Notes under the pieces: model-generated
The model's database searches: none
Seen by the model: the letters and a program-made list of their open reading frames with translations, nothing else
Told to the model about the DNA's origin: nothing
Source: Dallia pectoralis
Lineage: Eukaryota > Chordata > Actinopteri > Esociformes > Umbridae
Assembly: GCA_029465975.1 (NCBI GenBank)
Contig: CM055737.1
Location: 16,129,645-16,193,644, forward strand
Direction: 5' to 3'
DNA length: 64,000 nucleotides
Shown: positions 1 through 11,094 of the stretch, piece by piece
Layout: each line of letters starts with the position of its first letter
How positions within the stretch are numbered: position 1 is the stretch's first letter
Made by a program: the position numbers and the translations under genes

Positions 1-33
1 GGAGACCGCCTAGGAATATCTAGTGTTGTAAGC
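1..33 (+). rRNA. 5S rRNA gene, 3' end only (cut by window edge)
   Basis: The window opens in the C box (GGAGACCGCC) and runs to GTAAGC, followed by ATTTT. Confidence 0.9.
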
Positions 34-129
34 ATTTTGTTATTTTCATGGCGGGAAGAAACAATCAATCAAAAAGTTAATTATGCAGTGAAGAAATCAA
101 TAAGAGCTGTAATTTCAACTTGTCTTATA

Positions 130-237
130 GCTTACGGCCACACCACCCTGAAAACGCCCGATCTCGGAAGCCAAACATGGTCGGGCTTGGTTAGTACTTG
201 GATGGGAGACCGCCTAGGAATATCTAGTGTTGTAAGC
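130..237 (+). pseudogene. 5S rRNA, short class (10-nt internal deletion, ACATGGT variant)
   Basis: 108 nt. It keeps the GCTTACGG start and GTAAGC end, but one GATCTCG copy and TCT are missing, and the A-box region reads CCAAACATGG. The C box is intact. The deletion falls in the helix III/loop C region, so the RNA is unlikely to be normal even if transcribed. Confidence 0.8.
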
Positions 238-333
238 ATTTTGTTATTTTCATGGCGGGAAGAAACAATCAATCAAAAAGTTAATTATGCAGTGAAGAAA
301 TCAATAAGAGCTGTAATTTCAACTTTTCTAATA

Positions 334-451
334 GCTTACGGCCACACCACCCTGAAAACGCCCGATCTCGTCTGATCTCGGAAGCCAAGCAGGGTCGGGC
401 TTGGTTAGTACTTGGATGGGAGACCGCCTAGGAATATCTAGTGTTGTAAGC
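334..451 (+). rRNA. 5S rRNA gene, full length, consensus
   Basis: 118 nt and identical to the window consensus. Helix I is fully paired (GCTTACG with TGTAAGC, last pair G-U). A and C boxes are intact and the gene is followed by ATTTTGTTATTTT. Confidence 0.95.
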
Positions 452-547
452 ATTTTGTTATTTTCTTGGCGGGAAGAAACAATCAATCAAAAAGTTAATT
501 ATGCAGTGAAGAAATCAATAACAGCTGTATTTTCAAATGTTCTAATA

Positions 548-655
548 CCCTACGGCCACACCACCCTGAAAACGCCTGATCTCGGAAACCAAACAGGGTC
601 GGGCTTGGTTAGTACTTGGATGGGAGACCGCCTGGGAATATCTAGTGTTGTAAGC
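548..655 (+). pseudogene. 5S rRNA, short class (CCCTACGG start, AACCAAACAGGG)
   Basis: 108-nt member of the commonest short lineage. The 5' end CCCTACGG no longer pairs fully with GTAAGC (positions 1 and 3 mismatch). The 10-nt deletion is present and the A box reads AACCAAACAGGG. The upstream spacer carries the linked variants AACAGCTGTATTTTC and AAATGTTC. Confidence 0.8.
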
Positions 656-751
656 ATTTTGTTATTTTCTTGGCGGGAAGAAACAAACAATCAAAAAGTT
701 AATTATGCAGTGAAGAAATCAATAAGAGCTGTAATTTCAACTTGTCTAATA

Positions 752-869
752 GCTTACGGCCACACCACCCTGAAAACGCCCGATCTCGTCTGATCTCGGA
801 AGCCAAGCAGGGTTGGGCTTGGTTAGTACTTGGATGGGAGACCGCCTAGGAATATCTAGTGTTGTAAGC
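752..869 (+). rRNA. 5S rRNA gene, full length (C63T)
   Basis: Consensus except GGGTTGGG for GGGTCGGG, a very common array polymorphism just after the A box. Confidence 0.92.
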
Positions 870-1781
870 ATTTTGTTATTTTCATGGCGGGAAGAAACAA
901 TCAATCAAAAAGTTAATTATGCAGTGAAGAAATCAATAAGAGCTGTAATTTCAACTTTTCTAATAGCTTACGGCCACACCACCCTGAAAACGCCCGATCT
1001 TGAAGCCAAACATGGTCAGGCTTGGTTAGTACTTGGATGGGAGACCGCCTAGGAATATCTAGTGTTGTAAGCATTTTGTTATTTTCATGGCGGGAAGAAA
1101 CAATCAATCAAAAAGTTAATTATGCAGTGAAGAAATCAATAAGAGCTGTAATTTCAACTTTTCTAATAGCTTACGGCCACACCACCCTGAAAACGCCCGA
1201 TCTCGGAAACCAAGCAGGGTCGGGCTTGGTTAGTACTTGGATGGGAGACCGCCTAGGAATATCTAGTGTTGTAAGCATTTTGTTATTTTCTTGGCGGGAA
1301 GAAACAATCAATCAAAAAGTTAATTATGCAGTGAAGAAATCAATAACAGCTGTATTTTCAAATGTTCTAATACCCTACGGCCACACCACCCTGAAAACGA
1401 TCCTGATCTCGGAAACCAAACAGGGTCGGGCTTGGTTAGTACTTGGATGGGAGACCGCCTGGGAATATCTAGTGTTGTAAGCATTTTGTTATTTTCTTGG
1501 CGGGAAGAAACAAACAATCAAAAAGTTAATTATGCAGTGAAGAAATCAATAACAGCTGTATTTTCAAATGTTCTAATACCCTACGGCCACACCACCCTGA
1601 AAACGCCTGATCTCGAAACCAAACAGGGTCGGGCTTGGTTAGTACTTGGATGGGAGACCGCCTGGGAATATCTAGTGTTGTAAGCATTTTGTTATTTTCA
1701 TGGCGGGAAGAAACAATCAATCAAAAAGTTAATTATGCAGTGAAGAAATCAATAAGAGCTGTAATTTCAACTTTTCTAATC

Positions 1782-1899
1782 GCTTACGGCCAAACCACCC
1801 TGAAAACGCCTGATCTCGTCTGATCTCGGAAGCCAAGCAGGGTCGGGCTTGGTTAGTACTTGGATGGGAGACCGCCTAGGAATATCTAGTGTTGTAAGC
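1782..1899 (+). rRNA. 5S rRNA gene, full length (C12A, C30T)
   Basis: Full unit with GGCCAAACC near the 5' end and CGCCTGATC. Internal promoter boxes are intact. Confidence 0.88.
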
Positions 1900-1995
1900 A
1901 TTTTGTTATTTTCATGGCGGGAAGAAACAATCAATCAAAAAGTTAATTATGCAGTGAAGAAATCAATAAGAGCTGTAATTTCAACTGCTCTTATC

Positions 1996-2113
1996 GCTTA
2001 CGGCCACACCACCCTGAAAACTCCCGATCTCGTCTGATCTCGGAAGCCAAGCAGAGTTGGGCTTGGTTAGTACTTGGATGGGAGACCGCCTAGGAATATC
2101 TAGTGTTGTAAGA
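1996..2113 (+). rRNA. 5S rRNA gene, full length variant
   Basis: AAACTCCCG replaces AAACGCCCG, and AGCAGAGTTGGG alters the end of the A box. The following spacer begins with GAATTTTG instead of GCATTTTG after GTAA. Confidence 0.82.
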
Positions 2114-2606
2114 ATTTTGTTATTTTCATGGCGGGAAGAAACAATCAATCAAAAAGTTAATTATGCAGTGAAGAAATCAATAAGAGCTGTAATTTCAACT
2201 TGTCTTATCGCTTACGGCCACACCGCCCGATCTCGTCTGATCTCGGAAGCCAAGCAGGGTCGGGCTTGGTTAGTACTTGGATAGGCGACCGCCTAGGGAA
2301 TATCTAGTGTTGTAAGCATTTTGTTATTTTCTTGGCGGGAAGAAACAATCTATCAAAAAGTTAATTATGCAGTGAAGAAATCAATAACAGCTGTATTTTC
2401 AAATGTTCTAATACCCTACGGCCACACCACCCTGAAAACGCCTGATCTCGGAAACCAAACAGGGTCGTACTTGGATGGGAGACCGCCTGGGAATATCTAG
2501 TGTTGTAAGCATTTTGTTATTTTCTTGGCGGGAAGAAACAAACAATCAAAAAGTTAATTATGCAGTGAAGAAATCAATAAGAGCTGTAATTTCAACTTTT
2601 CTAATA

Positions 2607-2724
2607 GCTTACGGCCACACCACCCTGAAATCGCCCGATCTCGTCTGATCTCGGAAGCCAAGCAGGGTCGGGCTTGGTTAATACTTGGGGTGGAGACCGC
2701 CTAGGAATATCTAGTGTTGTAAGC
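2607..2724 (+). rRNA. 5S rRNA gene, full length, altered C box
   Basis: Contains AAATCGCCC, GGTTAATAC and a disrupted C box (TTGGGGTGGAGACC for TTGGATGGGAGACC). TFIIIA binding would be expected to suffer, so this is possibly a pseudogene. Confidence 0.7.
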
Positions 2725-3237
2725 ATTTTGTTATTTTCTTGGCGGGAAGAAACAATCAATCAAAAAGTTAAATATGCAGTGAAGAAATCAATAAGAGCTG
2801 TAATTTCAACTTTTCTAATAGCTTACGGCCACACCACCCTGAAAACGCCCGATCTCGGAAGCCAAACATGGTCGGGCTTGGTTAGTACTTGGATGGGAGA
2901 CCGCCTAGGAATATATAGTGTTGTAAGCATTTTGTTATTTTCATGGCGGGAAGAAACAATCAATCAAAAAGTTAATTATGCAGTGAAGAAATCAATAAGA
3001 GCTGTAATTTCAACTCTTCTAATAGCTTACGGCCACACCACCCTGAAAACGCCCGATCTCGTCTGATCTCGGAAACCAAACAGGGTCGGGCTTGGTTAGT
3101 ACTTGGATGGGAGACCGCCCGGAAATATCTAGTGTTGTAAGCATTTTGTTATTTTCTTGGCGGGAAGAAACAATCTATCAAAAGTTAATTATGCAGTGAA
3201 GAAATCAATAACAGCTGTAATTTCAACTCTTCGAATA

Positions 3238-3355
3238 GCTTACGGCCACACCACCCTGAAAACGCCCGATCTCGTCTGATCTCGGAAGCCAAGCAGGGTT
3301 GGGCTTGGTTAGTACTCGGATGGGAGACCGCCTGGGAATATCTAGTGTTGTAAGC
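3238..3355 (+). rRNA. 5S rRNA gene, full length variant (T80C)
   Basis: GGGTTGGG, TACTCGGATGGG and GCCTGGG. A related copy sits at 5101-5218. Confidence 0.85.
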
Positions 3356-3451
3356 ATTTTGTTATTTTCATGGCGGGAAGAAACAATCAATCAAAAAGTT
3401 AATTATGCAGTGAAGAAATCAATAACAGCTGTAATTTCAACTTGTCTAATA

Positions 3452-3569
3452 GCTTACGGCCACACCCCCCTGAAAACGCCCGATCTCGTCTGATCTCGGA
3501 AGCCAAGCAGGGTTGGGCTTGGTTAGTACTTGGATGGGAGACCGCCTGGGAATATCTAGTGTTGTAAGC
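3452..3569 (+). rRNA. 5S rRNA gene, full length (A16C)
   Basis: Reads CACACCCCCCTG. The same variant recurs at about 17.24, 34.44, 36.11 and 38.41 kb, marking shared ancestry. Confidence 0.86.
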
Positions 3570-4275
3570 ATTATGTTATTTTCTTGGCGGGAAGAAACAA
3601 TCAATCAAAAAGTTAATTATGCAGTGAAGAAATCAATAAGAGCTGTAATTTCAACTTTTCTAATAGCTTACGGCCACACCACCCTGAAAACGCCCGATCT
3701 CGGAAGCCAAACATGGTCGGGCTTGGTTAGTACTTGGATGGGAGACCGCCTAGGAATATATAGTGTTGTAAGCATTTTGTTATTTTCATGGCGGGAAGAA
3801 ACAATCAATCAAAAGTTAATTATGCAGTGAAGAAATCAATAACAGCTGTAATTTCAACTCTTCTAATAGCTTACGGCCACACCACCCTGAAAACGCCCGA
3901 TCTCGTCTGATCTCGGAAGCCAAGCAGGGTTGGGCTTGGATGGGAGACCGCCTGGGAATATCTAGTGTTGTAAGCATTTTGTTATTTTCTTGGCGGGAAG
4001 AAACAATCAATCAAAAAGTTAATTATGCAGTGAAGAAATCAATAACAGCTGTATTTTCAAATGTTCTAATACCCTACGGCCACACCACCCTGAAAACGCC
4101 TGATCTCGGAAACCAAACAGGGTCGGGCTTGGTTAGTACTTGGATGGGAGACCGCCTGGGAATATCTAGTGTTGTAAGCATTTTGTTTTTTTCTTGGCGG
4201 GAAGAAACAAACAATCAAAAAGTTAATTATGCAGTGAAGAAATCAATAAGAGCTGTAATATCAACTTTTCTAATC

Positions 4276-4393
4276 GCTTACGGCCAGACCACCCTGAAAA
4301 CGCCCGATCTCGTCTGATCTCGGAAGCCAAGCAGGGTCGGGCTTGGTTAGTACTTGGATGGGAGACCGCCTAGGAATATCTAGTGTTGTAAGA
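4276..4393 (+). rRNA. 5S rRNA gene, full length (C12G)
   Basis: Reads GGCCAGACC; otherwise consensus in the promoter boxes. Confidence 0.86.
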
Positions 4394-4489
4394 ATTTTGT
4401 TATTTTCATGGCGGGAAGAAACAATCAATCAAAAAGTTAATTATGCAGTGAAGAAATCAATAAGAGCTGTAATTTCAACTTGTCTTATC

Positions 4490-4607
4490 GCTTACGGCCA
4501 CACCACCCTGAAAACGCCCGATCTCGTCTGATCTCGGAAGCCAAGCAGGGTCGGGCTTGGTTAGTACTTGGATAGGCGACCGCCTAGGAATATCTAGTGT
4601 TGTAAGC
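4490..4607 (+). rRNA. 5S rRNA gene, full length, C-box variant GGATAGGCGACC
   Basis: Two substitutions in the C box (G85A, A88C), paired with a downstream spacer reading AATCTATCAAAAAG. The variant is shared by units at 6771, 8847 and 9907 and by others across the array. Confidence 0.78.
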
Positions 4608-5100
4608 ATTTTGTTATTTTCTTGGCGGGAAGAAACAATCTATCAAAAAGTTAATTATGCAGTGAAGAAATCAATAACAGCTGTATTTTCAAATGTTCTA
4701 ATACCCTACGGCCACACCACCCTGAAAACGCCTGATCTCGGAAACCAAACAGGGTCGTACTTGGGTGGGAGACCGCCTGGGAATATCTAGTGTTGTAAGC
4801 ATTATGTTATTTTCTTGGCGGGAAGAAACAATCAATCAAAAAGTTAATTATGCAGTGAAGAAATCAATAAGAGCTGTAATTTCAACTTTTCTAATAGCTT
4901 ACGGCCACACCACCCTGAAAACGCCCGATCTCGGAAGCCAAACATGGTCGGGCTTGGTTAGTACTTGGATGGGAGACCGCCTAGGAATATATAGTGTTGT
5001 AAGCATTTTGTTATTTTCATGGCGGGAAGAAACAATCAATCAAAAAGTTAATTATGCAGTGAAGAAATCAATAACAGCTGTATTTTCAACTCTTCTAATA

Positions 5101-5218
5101 GCTTACGGCCACACCACCCTGAAAACGCCCGATCTCGTCTGATCTCGGAAGCCAAGCAGGGTTGGGCTTGGTTAGTACTCGGATGGGAGACCGCCTGGGA
5201 ATATCTAGTGTTGTAAGC
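5101..5218 (+). rRNA. 5S rRNA gene, full length variant
   Basis: Sister of the unit at 3238 (GGGTTGGG, TACTCGG, GCCTGGG). Confidence 0.85.
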
Positions 5219-5314
5219 ATTTTGTTATTTTCATGGCGGGAAGAAACAATCTATCCAAAAGTTAATTATGCAGTGAAGAAATCAATAAGAGCTGTAATTT
5301 CAACTTTTCTAATA

Positions 5315-5432
5315 GCTTACGGCCACACCACCCTGAAAACGCCCGATCTCGTCTGATCTCGGAAGCCAAGCAGGGTCGGGCTTGGTTAGTACTTGGATGG
5401 GAGACCGCCTAGGAATATCTAGTGTTGTAAGC
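5315..5432 (+). rRNA. 5S rRNA gene, consensus
   Basis: 118 nt with no difference from consensus. The next spacer has GTTAAATATG for GTTAATTATG. Confidence 0.94.
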
Positions 5433-5528
5433 ATTTTGTTATTTTCTTGGCGGGAAGAAACAATCAATCAAAAAGTTAAATATGCAGTGAAGAAATCAAT
5501 AAGAGCTGTAATTTCAACTTTTCTAATA

Positions 5529-5646
5529 GCTTACGGCCACACCACCCTGAAAACGCCCGATCTCGTCTGATCTCGGAAGCCAAGCAGGGTCGGGCTTGGT
5601 TAGTACTTGGATGGGAGACCGCCTAGGAATATCTAGTGTTGTAAGC
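5529..5646 (+). rRNA. 5S rRNA gene, consensus
   Basis: 118 nt, consensus, directly following the previous full unit at a 214-bp period. Confidence 0.94.
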
Positions 5647-6138
5647 ATTTTGTTATTTTCATGGCGGGAAGAAACAATCAATCAAAAAGTTAATTATGCA
5701 GTGAAGAAATCAATAAGAGCTGTAATTTCAACTTGTCTTATCGCTTACGGCCACACCGCCCGATCTCGTCTGATCTCGGAAGCCAAGCAGGGTCGGGCTT
5801 GGTTAGTACTTGGATAGGCGACCGCCTAGGAATATCTAGTGTTGTAAGCATTTTGTTATTTTCTTGGCGGGAAGAAACAATCTATCAAAAAGTTAATTAT
5901 GCAGTGAAGAAATCAATAACAGCTGTAATTTCAAATGTTCTAATACCCTACGGCCACACCACCCTGAAAACGCCTGATCTCGGAAACCAAACAGGGTCGT
6001 ACTTGGATGGGAGACCGCCTGGGAATATCTAGTGTTGTAAGCATTTTGTTATTTTCTTGGCGGGAAGAAACAAACAATCAAAAAGTTAATTATGCAGTGA
6101 AGAAATCAATAAGAGCTGTAATTTCAACTTTTCTAATA

Positions 6139-6256
6139 GCTTACGGCCACACCACCCTGAAAACGCCTGATCTCGTCTGATCTCGGAAGCCAAGCAGGGT
6201 CGGGCTTGGTTAATACTTGGATGGGAGACCGCCTAGGAATATCTAGTGTTGTAAGC
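6139..6256 (+). rRNA. 5S rRNA gene, full length (C30T, G75A)
   Basis: CGCCTGATC and GGTTAATAC. A near-copy lies 1863 bp downstream. Confidence 0.85.
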
Positions 6257-6352
6257 ATTTTGTTATTTTCTTGGCGGGAAGAAACAATCAATCAAAAAGT
6301 TAAATATGCAGTGAAGAAATCAATAAGAGCTGTAATTTCAACTTTTCTAATA

Positions 6353-6470
6353 GCTTACGGCCACACCACCCTGAAAACGCCCGATCTCGTCTGATCTCGG
6401 AAGCCAAGCAGAGTTGGGCTTGGATAGTACTTGGATGGGAGACCGCCTAGGAATATCTAGTGTTGTAAGC
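6353..6470 (+). rRNA. 5S rRNA gene, full length (GAGTT, T72A)
   Basis: GCAGAGTTGGGCTTGGATAG variant; the same variant recurs at 8216-8333. Confidence 0.82.
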
Positions 6471-6770
6471 ATTTTGTTATTTTCATGGCGGGAAGAAACA
6501 ATCAATCAAAAAGTGAATTATGCAGTGAAGAAATCAATAAGAGCTGTAATTTCAACTTTTCTAATAGCTTACGGCCACACCACCCTGAAAACGCCCGATC
6601 TCGGAAGCCAAACATGGTCGGGCTTGGTTAGTACTTGGATGGGAGACCGCCTAGGAATATATAGTGTTGTAAGCATTTTGTTATTTTCATGGCGGGAAGA
6701 AACAATCAATCAAAAAGTTAACTATGCAGTGAAGAAATCAATAAGAGCTGTAATTTCAACTTGTCTTATC

Positions 6771-6888
6771 GCTTACGGCCACACCACCCTGAAAACGCCC
6801 GATCTCGTCTGATCTCGGAAGCCAAGCAGGGTCGGGCTTGGTTAGTACTTGGATAGGCGACCGCCTAGGAATATCTAGTGTTGTAAGC
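6771..6888 (+). rRNA. 5S rRNA gene, C-box variant GGATAGGCGACC
   Basis: Same two C-box changes as 4490-4607, at an offset of 2281 bp. Confidence 0.78.
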
Positions 6889-7177
6889 ATTTTGTTATTT
6901 TCTTGGCGGGAAGAAACAATCTATCAAAAAGTTAATTATGCAGTGAAGAAATCAATAACAGCTGTATTTTCAAATGTTCTAATACCCTACGGCCACACCA
7001 CCCTGAAAACGCCTGATCTCGGAAACCAAACAGGGTCGTACTTGGGTGGGAGACCGCCTGGGAATATCTAGTGTTGTAAGCATTTTGTTATTTTCTTGGC
7101 GGGAAGAAACAAACAATCAAAAAGTTAATTATGCAGTGAAGAAATCAATAAGAGCTGTAATTTCAACTTTTCTAATA

Positions 7178-7295
7178 GCTTACGGCCACACCACCCTGAA
7201 ATCGCCCGATCTCGTCTGATCTCGGAAGCCAAGCAGGGTCGGGCTTGGTTAATACTTGGATGGGAGACCGCCTAGGAATATCTAGTGTTGTAAGC
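7178..7295 (+). rRNA. 5S rRNA gene, full length (A25T, G75A)
   Basis: AAATCGCCC and GGTTAATAC. Duplicated at 8002-8119 (offset 824). Confidence 0.84.
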
Positions 7296-8001
7296 ATTTT
7301 GTTATTTTCTTGGCGGGAAGAAACAATCAATCAAAAAGTTAAATATGCAGTGAAGAAATCAATAAGAGCTGTAATTTCAACTTTTCTAATAGCTTACGGC
7401 CACACCACCCTGAAAACGCCCGATCTCGTCTGATCTCGGAAGCCAAGCAGAGTTGGGCTTGGATAGTACTTGGATGGGAGACCGCCTAGGAATATCTAGT
7501 GTTGTAAGCATTTTGTTATTTTCATGGCGGGAAGAAACAATCAATCAAAAAGTTAATTATGCAGTGAAGAAATCAATAAGAGCTGTAATTTCAACTTGTC
7601 TTATCGCTTACGGCCACACCGCCTGATCTCGTCTGATCTCGGAAGCCAAGCAGGGTCGGGCTTGGTTAGTACTTGGATAGGCGACCGCCTAGGAATATCT
7701 AGTGTTGTAAGCATTTTGTTATTTTCTTGGCGGGAAGAAACAATCTATCAAAAAGTTAATTATGCAGTGAAGAAATCAATAACAGCTGTATTTTCAAATG
7801 TTCTAATACCCTACGGCCACACCACCCTGAAAACGCCTGATCTCGGAAACCAAACAGGGTCGTACTTGGATGGGAGACCGCCTGGGAATATCTAGTGTTG
7901 TAAGCATTTTGTTATTTTCTTGGCGGGAAGAAACAAACAATCAAAAAGTTAATTATGCAGTGAAGAAATCAATAAGAGCTGTAATTTCAACTTTTCTAAT
8001 A

Positions 8002-8119
8002 GCTTACGGCCACACCACCCTGAAATCGCCCGATCTCGTCTGATCTCGGAAGCCAAGCAGGGTCGGGCTTGGTTAATACTTGGATGGGAGACCGCCTAGG
8101 AATATCTAGTGTTGTAAGC
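8002..8119 (+). rRNA. 5S rRNA gene, full length (A25T, G75A)
   Basis: Copy of 7178-7295. Confidence 0.84.
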
Positions 8120-8215
8120 ATTTTGTTATTTTCTTGGCGGGAAGAAACAATCAATCAAAAAGTTAAATATGCAGTGAAGAAATCAATAAGAGCTGTAATT
8201 TCAACTTTTCTAATA

Positions 8216-8333
8216 GCTTACGGCCACACCACCCTGAAAACGCCCGATCTCGTCTGATCTCGGAAGCCAAGCAGAGTTGGGCTTGGATAGTACTTGGATG
8301 GGAGACCGCCTAGGAATATCTAGTGTTGTAAGA
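8216..8333 (+). rRNA. 5S rRNA gene, full length (GAGTT, T72A)
   Basis: Copy of 6353-6470, followed by GAATTTTG instead of GCATTTTG spacer start. Confidence 0.82.
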
Positions 8334-8632
8334 ATTTTGTTATTTTCATGGCGGGAAGAAACAATCAATCAAAAAGTTAATTATGCAGTGAAGAAATCAA
8401 TAAGAGCTGTAATTTCAACTTGTCTTATCGCTTACGGCCACACCGCCCGATCTCGTCTCATCTCGGAAGCCAAGCAGGGTCGGGCTTGGTTAGTACTTGG
8501 ATAGGCGACCGCCTAGGAATATCTAGTGTTGTAAGCATTTTGTTATTTTCTTGGCGGGAAGAAACAATCTATCAAAAAGTTAATTATGCAGTGAAGAAAT
8601 CAATAAGAGCTGTAATTTCAACTTGTCTTATC

Positions 8633-8750
8633 GCTTACGGCCACACCACCCTGAAAACGCCCGATCTCGTCTGATCTCGGAAGCCAAGCAGGGTCGGGCT
8701 TGGTTAGTACTTGGATGGGAGACCGCCTAGGAATATCTAGTGTTGTAAGC
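8633..8750 (+). rRNA. 5S rRNA gene, consensus
   Basis: 118-nt consensus gene. Confidence 0.94.
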
Positions 8751-8846
8751 ATTTTGTTATTTTCATGGCGGGAAGAAACAATCAATCAAAAAGTTAATTA
8801 TGCAGTGAAGAAATCAATAAGAGCTGTAATTTCAACTTGTCTTATC

Positions 8847-8964
8847 GCTTACGGCCACACCACCCTGAAAACGCCCGATCTCGTCTGATCTCGGAAGCCA
8901 AGCAGGGTCGGGCTTGGTTAGTACTTGGATAGGCGACCGCCTAGGAATATCTAGTGTTGTAAGC
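8847..8964 (+). rRNA. 5S rRNA gene, C-box variant GGATAGGCGACC
   Basis: Full length; the downstream spacer has GGTGGGAAG for GGCGGGAAG. Confidence 0.78.
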
Positions 8965-9060
8965 ATTTTGTTATTTTCTTGGTGGGAAGAAACAATCTAT
9001 CAAAAAGTTAATTACGCAGTGAAGAAATCAATAACAGCTGTAATTTCAACTCTTCTAATA

Positions 9061-9178
9061 GCTTACGGCCACAGCACCCTGAAAACGCCCGATCTCGTCT
9101 GATCTCGGAAGCCAAGCAGGGTTGGGCTTGGTTAGTACTTGGATGGGAGACCGCCTGGGAATATCTAGTGTTGTAAGC
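9061..9178 (+). rRNA. 5S rRNA gene, full length (C15G)
   Basis: Reads CCACAGCACC, with GGGTTGGG and GCCTGGG. Confidence 0.85.
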
Positions 9179-9274
9179 ATTTTGTTATTTTCATGGCGGG
9201 AAGAAACAATCAATCAAAAAGTGAATTATGCAGTGAAGAAATCAATAAGAGCTGTAATTTCAACTTGTCTAATA

Positions 9275-9392
9275 GCTTACGGCCACACCACCCTGAAAAC
9301 GCCCAATCTCGTCTGATCTCGGAAGCCAAGCAGGGTCGGGCTTGGTTAGTACTTGGATGGGAGACCGCCTAGGAATATCTAGTGTTGTAAGC
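9275..9392 (+). rRNA. 5S rRNA gene, full length (G31A)
   Basis: Reads CGCCCAATCTCG; promoter boxes intact. Confidence 0.87.
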
Positions 9393-9692
9393 ATTTTGTT
9401 ATTTTCTTGGCGGGAAGAAACAATCAATCAAAAAGTTAATTATGCAGTGAAGAAATCAATAACAGCTGTATTTTCAAATGTTCTAATACCCTACGGCCAC
9501 ACCACCCTGAAAACGCCCGATCTCGGAAACCAAACAGGGTCGGGCTTGGTTAGTACTTGGATGGGAGACCGCCTGGAAATATCTAGTGTTGTAAGCATTT
9601 TGTTATTTTCTTGGCAGGAAGAAACAAACAATCAAAAAGTTAATTATGCAGTGAAGAAATCAATAAGAGCTGTAATTTCAACTTTTCTAATA

Positions 9693-9810
9693 GCTTACGG
9701 CCAAACCACCCTGAAAACGCCTGATCTCGTCTGATGTCGGAAGCTAAGCAGGGTTGGGCTTGGTTAGTACTTGGATGGGAGACCGCCTAGGAATATCTAG
9801 TGTTGTAAGC
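9693..9810 (+). rRNA. 5S rRNA gene, full length variant
   Basis: GGCCAAACC, CTGATGTCGG and AAGCTAAGC. The last matches the A-box form usual in other vertebrate 5S genes. Confidence 0.84.
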
Positions 9811-9906
9811 ATTTTGTTATTTTCATGGCGGGAAGAAACAATCAATCAAAAAGTTAATTATGCAGTGAAGAAATCAATAAGAGCTGTAATTTCAACTTGT
9901 CTTATC

Positions 9907-10024
9907 GCTTACGGCCACACCACCCTGAAAACGCCCGATCTCGTCTGATCTCGGAAGCCAAGCAGGGTCGGGCTTGGTTAGTACTTGGATAGGCGACCGC
10001 CTAGGAATATCTAGTGTTGTAAGC
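9907..10024 (+). rRNA. 5S rRNA gene, C-box variant GGATAGGCGACC
   Basis: Full length with G85A and A88C. Confidence 0.78.
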
Positions 10025-10120
10025 ATTTTGTTATTTTCTTGGCGGGAAGAAACAATCTATCAAAAAGTTAATTACGCAGTGAAGAAATCAATAACAGCTG
10101 TAATTTCAACTCTTCTAATA

Positions 10121-10238
10121 GCTTACGGCCACACCACCCTGAAAACGCCCAATCTCGTCTGATCTCGGAAGCCAAGCAGGGTTGGGCTTGGTTAGTACTT
10201 GGATGGGAGACCGGCTGGGAATATCTAGGGTTGTAAGC
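10121..10238 (+). rRNA. 5S rRNA gene, variant with GACCGGCTGGG and CTAGGGTTG
   Basis: Full length. C94G-type change in the C box and a G in the helix IV/V segment. Followed by spacer TCAAGGCGGG. Copied at 10549. Confidence 0.78.
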
Positions 10239-10334
10239 ATTTTGTTATTTTCAAGGCGGGAAGAAACAATCAATCAAAAAGTGAATTATGCAGTGAAGAA
10301 ATCAATAAGAGCTGTAATTTCAACTTGTCTAATA

Positions 10335-10452
10335 GCTTACGGCCACACCACCCTGAAAACGCCCCATCTCGTCTGATCTCGGAAGCCAAGCAGGGTCGGG
10401 CTTGGTTAGTACTTGGATGGGACACCGCCTAGGAATATCTAGTGTTGTAAGC
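10335..10452 (+). rRNA. 5S rRNA gene, full length (G31C, GGGACACCG)
   Basis: CGCCCCATC, and GACACC for GAGACC in the C box. Confidence 0.78.
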
Positions 10453-10548
10453 ATTTTGTTATTTTCTTGGCGGGAAGAAACAATCAATCAAAAAGTGAAT
10501 TATGCAGTGAAGAAATCAATAACAGCTGTAATTTCAACTTTTCTAATA

Positions 10549-10666
10549 GCTTACGGCCACACCACCCTGAAAACGCCCAATCTCGTCTGATCTCGGAAGC
10601 CAAGCAGGGTTGGGCTTGGTTAGTACTTGGATGGGAGACCGGCTGGGAATATCTAGGGTTGTAAGC
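10549..10666 (+). rRNA. 5S rRNA gene, copy of the 10121 variant
   Basis: Same private changes as 10121-10238 at an offset of 428 bp (two full units). Confidence 0.78.
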
Positions 10667-10762
10667 ATTTTGTTATTTTCAAGGCGGGAAGAAACAATCA
10701 ATCAAAAAGTGAATTATGCAGTGAAGAAATCAATAACAGCTGTAATTTCAACTTTTCTAATA

Positions 10763-10880
10763 GCTTACGGCCACACCACCCTGAAAACGCCCGATCTCGT
10801 CTGATCTCGGAAGCCAAGCAGGGTTGGGCTTGGTTTGTACTTGGATGGGAGACCGCCTGGGAATATCTAGTGTTGTAAGC
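10763..10880 (+). rRNA. 5S rRNA gene, full length (TGGTTTGTAC)
   Basis: A74T variant with GCCTGGG. Confidence 0.86.
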
Positions 10881-10976
10881 ATTTTGTTATTTTCATGGCG
10901 GGAAGAAACAATCAATCAAAAAGTGAATTATGCAGTGAAGAAATCAATAAGAGCTGTAATTTCAACTTGTCTAATA

Positions 10977-11094
10977 GCTTACGGCCACACCACCCTGAAA
11001 ACGCCCGATCTCGTCTGATCTCGGAAGCCAAGCAGGTTCGGGCTTGGTTAGTACTTGGATGGGAGACCGCCTAGGAATATCTAGTGTTGTAAGC
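10977..11094 (+). rRNA. 5S rRNA gene, full length (GCAGGTTCGGG)
   Basis: G61T at the end of the A box; otherwise consensus. Confidence 0.86.
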
